Of a stretch of DNA of 39,814 bases, positions 35,909 to 39,814 are shown piece by piece; the stretch's first letter is position 1; every line of letters begins with the position of its first letter. Below the pieces are notes generated by a model. The model was given only the letters and a program-made list of their open reading frames with translations. It was not told the DNA's origin and made no database searches. A program made the position numbers and the translations under genes. This DNA comes from Acidimicrobiaceae bacterium (lineage in GTDB: Bacteria > Actinomycetota > Acidimicrobiia > Acidimicrobiales > Aldehydirespiratoraceae), in contig JABIQM010000119.1 in the NCBI GenBank assembly GCA_018699415.1, positions 1 to 39,814 of the forward strand. The letters are read 5' to 3'.

Positions 35909-37075
35909 ATGGCCAGTTTCCGTGAACTTCTCCAGCAGGCGAAAGCCTCCATCGACGAGGTCGACACGGCCCAAGGCGAGGCGCTTCTCGCTGAGGGTTA
36001 CATCCTTCTCGACGTACGTGAGCCGGACGAGTTCGAGCAGGGCTCGATCCCCGGCTCGATCCATATTCCCCGTGGGCAACTCGAGTCCAACATCGAGAGT
36101 CGAGTGCCGGACCGGAGTGCCAAGATGGTTGTGGTGTGCGCGGGCGGTGTGCGTTCGGCATTCGCCGTGCAGACACTTGAGCAGCTCGGATATGCCGATA
36201 CCGTTTCGATGGATGGCGGGTTCAACAAGTGGAAGGACGAGGGCCGCGACTGGAGTCGTCCCCGCGTGCTCGATGGCCCTCAACGAAACCGGTACGCCCG
36301 TCATATTCTCGTTCCTGAGATTGGTGAAGAAGGGCAGATCAAGCTGCTCGACGCCAGGGTTCTGCTGCTCGGTGCTGGTGGCCTTGGCTCACCGGCCGCC
36401 CTCTACCTGGCTGCGGCCGGTGTGGGCACAATCGGCATCATCGATATGGATGTCGTCGACGAGTCCAATCTCCAGCGTCAGATCCTTCACAATCTTGACC
36501 GCGTGGGTGACCGTAAGGTCGACTCTGCCAAAAAGACGCTCACGAGGCTCAACCCCGACGTCAATGTCATCACGTTCGACACCCGCTTGGGCGCCGACAA
36601 CATCATGGACATCCTGGATGGATTCGACGTGGTTGTCGATGGCGCCGATAATTTTCCGAGCCGTTACCTACTCAACGACGCATCGGTGAAGCTCGGTATC
36701 CCGGTTGTGCACGGCTCGATCTTCCGCTTCGAGGGTCAGATCACTGTGTTCGATCCGCGTCATGGCCCGACCTATCGCGACATGTTGCCCGAGGCCCCAC
36801 CGGCAGAGTTTGCTCCATCATGCGCTGAAGCTGGCGTGCTCGGCGTGTTGCCCGGCATTGTCGGCAGTATCCAAGCGCTTGAAGCGATCAAGCTGATTCT
36901 TGGAATTGGCGATGGTCTCAGCGGTCGTCTCATCGCCTTTGACGCTCTGGAGATGTCGTTCCGAGAGTTCAAGCTCAACGTCGACCCGGGCAACGAGGTC
37001 ACCTGGGAAAACCGTGATCGCATTGAGGTCGTCGAACTCGATGGGCTCTGCATGCCGAGCTTCACGCCGGCGTAG
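35909..37075 (+). CDS. rhodanese (N-terminal) + ThiF/MoeB-type adenylyltransferase
   Basis: LLDVREPDEFEQGSIPGSIHIPRGQL, VVVCAGGVRSAFA; RYARHILVPEIGEEGQIKLLDARVLLLGAGGLGSPAALYLAAAGVG. Confidence 0.9.
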   Translation: MASFRELLQQAKASIDEVDTAQGEALLAEGYILLDVREPDEFEQGSIPGSIHIPRGQLESNIESRVPDRSAKMVVVCAGGVRSAFAVQTLEQLGYADTVSMDGGFNKWKDEGRDWSRPRVLDGPQRNRYARHILVPEIGEEGQIKLLDARVLLLGAGGLGSPAALYLAAAGVGTIGIIDMDVVDESNLQRQILHNLDRVGDRKVDSAKKTLTRLNPDVNVITFDTRLGADNIMDILDGFDVVVDGADNFPSRYLLNDASVKLGIPVVHGSIFRFEGQITVFDPRHGPTYRDMLPEAPPAEFAPSCAEAGVLGVLPGIVGSIQALEAIKLILGIGDGLSGRLIAFDALEMSFREFKLNVDPGNEVTWENRDRIEVVELDGLCMPSFTPA

Positions 37076-37139
37076 CACGGTCCGCTAGTTCGCTCACGAT
37101 CAGCGCAGTGCGCGATAGCTTGCAGGTCCCCCGATACGC

Positions 37140-38471
37140 TTGGTTGGTCCGCAATGCGGGCATTCCGCGTCTCTGGAGCATCTGATCCGCCGCTTGCTCG
37201 TCTCCCTTCGAGAACGAAACCCTCTCCCGGCCGGCACCTCCCCGATCGTGGTGGGGCTCGCGATCAATGGCCTGGCCACCTATGGGTTCCTCGTTGTTGC
37301 CCGGCGTTCGTTGGGCGATGAGGCGTACGGCGGCCTCGCAGTGCTGTGGGGTTTCGTCTACATCCTCGGCCCGGGCATCTTTCAGCCCCTTGAGCAAGAG
37401 GTGGCCCGCGCTACCGCCGGTCGTATGAGTCGGGGCGAAGGATCCGCACCTGTGCTGCGTCAGGCGTCTCGCGTTGGCGCGATGGCTATGACCGTTCTGA
37501 CGGTCGGCATTCTCGCTTGGTGGCCGTTTGGATTAGCTGGATTACTTGACCACCGCATCGATCTTCTCGTGGCCTTACTCGCGTCGTTGGCTGCCTTTGG
37601 GGTCGCTGAACTTGTTCGCGGCATCCTCTCCGGACGTCACAAGTTCCGCGAGTACGGCAGGTATTTCGCCGTAGAAGGAATTTCGCGCTTTGTTCTTGCC
37701 TTCGGATTCGGAATCATTGGGTTTCAAGTTGTCGGCGTCTTTGGTTTCTCGTTGGCCGCGGCTTTCGGCATCGGAGCGCTCGTGGCCTATCGGAGTGTCA
37801 AGCCGTTCGTGAATCCGGGCCCACCCGCTGCTCTTCACGAACTCACACCGGCACTCGGGTTGCTTCTTGTTACGTCGATCGGTGAAGCGTTCCTGCTCAA
37901 CGTCGGCCCAGTGGCCTTGTCGATCGTCGGCGACGAGCTCGGTGACGAAGCGCCCGGCGTGTTCCTCAATGGCCTGATCATTTCGCGGGTGCCTCTGTTC
38001 TTTTTTCAGGCCGTCAAAGCATCATTGCTGCCAAGTCTGGCGACCCTGGCCGGAAACGAAGACCTCCGCGGGTTCCGCGATCTTCAGCTTCGCCTTGTTG
38101 CCGGAGTGGCGGCGGTCGCCGGTTCCTCGATGGTGCTTGGCGGCCTTATCGGGCCGTGGATTGTGGAAGCAGCATTTGGTGATGTGATCGGTGCCCGAAG
38201 CATGGCCCTCCTCGCTGGTAGTGGCGGCGGCCTCATGGTGATGCTGTCGCTCTCGCTTGGTCTTGTTGCACTTGACCACACCCGCCTTGCCGTTGTCGGT
38301 TTTGTGGTTGCGATTGTGGTCTTTCCGATCGCGATGCAATTCCCCGATGATGCCTTCCTGCAAGTGGAGGTCGGATTGCTGGCAGCGGTAGTGGCTGGCT
38401 CTCTGGCCACCGCTGTGTTGCTGCGCTACGAGTACGCCATGCATACCGCTGCTGGCCGGCTCAGCAAGTAA
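37140..38471 (+). CDS. Wzx-like polysaccharide flippase / membrane protein (start uncertain)
   Basis: Polytopic 443 aa; upstream of rmlA/rmlC. Confidence 0.7.
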   Translation: MVGPQCGHSASLEHLIRRLLVSLRERNPLPAGTSPIVVGLAINGLATYGFLVVARRSLGDEAYGGLAVLWGFVYILGPGIFQPLEQEVARATAGRMSRGEGSAPVLRQASRVGAMAMTVLTVGILAWWPFGLAGLLDHRIDLLVALLASLAAFGVAELVRGILSGRHKFREYGRYFAVEGISRFVLAFGFGIIGFQVVGVFGFSLAAAFGIGALVAYRSVKPFVNPGPPAALHELTPALGLLLVTSIGEAFLLNVGPVALSIVGDELGDEAPGVFLNGLIISRVPLFFFQAVKASLLPSLATLAGNEDLRGFRDLQLRLVAGVAAVAGSSMVLGGLIGPWIVEAAFGDVIGARSMALLAGSGGGLMVMLSLSLGLVALDHTRLAVVGFVVAIVVFPIAMQFPDDAFLQVEVGLLAAVVAGSLATAVLLRYEYAMHTAAGRLSK

Positions 38472-38485
38472 TACTTCGAGGCACC

Positions 38486-39598
38486 ATGAAGGGTCTACTC
38501 CTCAGTGGTGGAGCTGGAACACGGCTCCGCCCGATCACACACACCAGCGCAAAGCAGCTTGTGCCGATCGCTAATCGACCCATCCTGTTCTATGGCATCG
38601 ATGACATGGCGGCAGCGGGAGTTACCGAGATTGGCATCGTGATCTCACCGACTACCGGAAACGAAATTCAACTAGCGGTGGGCGACGGGTCAGATTTCGG
38701 TGTTTCGGTCACGTACATCTTGCAGGATGAACCGCTCGGACTTGCCCACTGTGTCGTGGTGGCCCGTGACTTCCTCGGCGATGACGACTTCGTGATGTAT
38801 CTCGGCGACAACATGCTCGAGCAAGGACTAGCCGGCTTCGTGGCTCAGTTTGAAAACGCCAGGGCTGCGATCAATGCACCTCAACTCGGCAAAGCTCCGG
38901 GCGTGGCTCCGGTGGCACAGATTCTCTTGGCGGAGGTCGATGATCCAACGTCATTCGGTGTTGCCGAACTCAACGATGTCGATGAGGTAATTCGATTGGT
39001 GGAGAAGCCGTCGAACCCGCCGAGCAATCTGGCGTTGGTGGGCGTGTATCTCTTCGACAAGACCATCCATGGTGCTATCGAGGCGATCGAACCGTCGCCA
39101 CGGGGTGAACTTGAGATCACTGACGCGATTCAGCAGTTGATTGACGACGGCCATAGCGTCGTCCACGATGTGCTTTCGGGCTGGTGGATCGATACCGGCA
39201 AGAAGGACCCACTGCTCGAGTGCAATCGACTGGTGCTCGAGTCGCTCGAACAACGCATAGACGGGCACGTCGACGTCGATTCGGTCATCGAAGGGCGGGT
39301 TGTGATTGAGGCAGGCGCCAGCATCATAAATAGCACAGTGCGGGGTCCTGCGGTCATTGGCGCCGACTCGATCATCGACCACAGTCATATTGGTCCCTAC
39401 AGTTCGGTTGGCCTTGATTGCCGAATCACGCGCAGCGAGATCGATAACTCCGTGGTGCTTCGCCGAAGTCGGATCACCGACATTCCGCGACTCACCGACA
39501 GCCTCATCGGACGTGACACCGAGGTGGAACGGGACCCACGCCGGCCTAGAGCGACCCGTTTGATGATCGGTGATCACTGCCACATCGGGATCGAGTGA
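38486..39598 (+). CDS. rmlA: glucose-1-phosphate thymidylyltransferase, long form
   Basis: MKGLLLSGGAGTRLRPITHTSAKQLVPIANRPILFY; C-terminal left-handed beta-helix-like repeats. Confidence 0.9.
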   Translation: MKGLLLSGGAGTRLRPITHTSAKQLVPIANRPILFYGIDDMAAAGVTEIGIVISPTTGNEIQLAVGDGSDFGVSVTYILQDEPLGLAHCVVVARDFLGDDDFVMYLGDNMLEQGLAGFVAQFENARAAINAPQLGKAPGVAPVAQILLAEVDDPTSFGVAELNDVDEVIRLVEKPSNPPSNLALVGVYLFDKTIHGAIEAIEPSPRGELEITDAIQQLIDDGHSVVHDVLSGWWIDTGKKDPLLECNRLVLESLEQRIDGHVDVDSVIEGRVVIEAGASIINSTVRGPAVIGADSIIDHSHIGPYSSVGLDCRITRSEIDNSVVLRRSRITDIPRLTDSLIGRDTEVERDPRRPRATRLMIGDHCHIGIE

Positions 39599-39599
39599 C

Positions 39600-39814
39600 A
39601 TGGCCACGGTGACCTCAATCGGTGCCATCGACGGTGCGTATCTCGTGGAGCCAACGATCCATAGCGATGAGCGGGGATTCTTTCTTGAGACGTACCGACG
39701 CGAGTGGTTCCCGGGCCGGCCTGAGATGGTTCAGTCAAATCGTGGCGACCGACAGGCAGGCACGGTCGTTGGGCTGCACTACCACCGGTTCCAAGCCGAC
39801 TACTGGTACGTCCC
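39600..39814 (+). CDS. rmlC: dTDP-4-dehydrorhamnose 3,5-epimerase, 3' truncated by window
   Basis: TSIGAIDGAYLVEPTIHSDERGFFLETYRREWFPG...QSNRGDRQAGTVVGLHYHR. Confidence 0.88.
   Translation, partial: MATVTSIGAIDGAYLVEPTIHSDERGFFLETYRREWFPGRPEMVQSNRGDRQAGTVVGLHYHRFQADYWYV

Noticed and set aside
1-39814. CRISPR arrays, transposases/IS elements, prophage genes, tRNA/rRNA genes
   Set aside because: No regularly spaced repeats, no transposase or integrase motifs, and no T-loop/anticodon-like tRNA sequence recognised by eye; a tRNAscan/Infernal run was not possible.

Overview
This 39.8 kb window is a gene-dense, high-GC, actinobacterial-looking chromosomal segment, most likely Acidimicrobiia-like (inference from codon use and protein flavour only). 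It holds about 35 supported protein genes, mostly housekeeping: sufC-sufS-sufU, a GatA-type amidase, a HelD-like helicase, a VapBC-like TA pair, acyl-CoA dehydrogenase, aceE, an RNase HI-SLOG fusion, a degenerate HD-GYP/GAF/GGDEF protein, lpd, an E2 acyltransferase, a LipB-LipA fusion, metY, an M24 peptidase, pepA, a lone Flp pilin, a sirtuin, a rhodanese-ThiF/MoeB protein, a Wzx-like flippase, rmlA and partial rmlC. The strongest unusual signal is two genes that ORF callers split at an in-frame TGA and that look like selenoproteins. (1) A TlpA/thioredoxin-like lipoprotein (21529-22158, minus) reads WAPW-[TGA]-PSC, so TGA sits on the first catalytic Cys of CxxC. A 7-bp hairpin with a GGUC loop (bacterial SECIS-like) lies 19 nt downstream. 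(2) A SAM methyltransferase (5298-6137, minus) reads DLLC-[TGA]-IRRK, with a weaker G-loop hairpin downstream. Other leads: a roughly 250-nt structured intergenic element with a 14-codon mini-ORF and an intrinsic terminator (12631-12878); a natural LipB-LipA fusion with no canonical start codon; recurrent TANNNT boxes 5-8 nt upstream of start codons, suggesting widespread leaderless transcription; a perfect operator-like palindrome at the TA locus; and a locus at 33.4-34.9 kb with several lesions. No tRNA, rRNA, CRISPR array or transposase was recognised.
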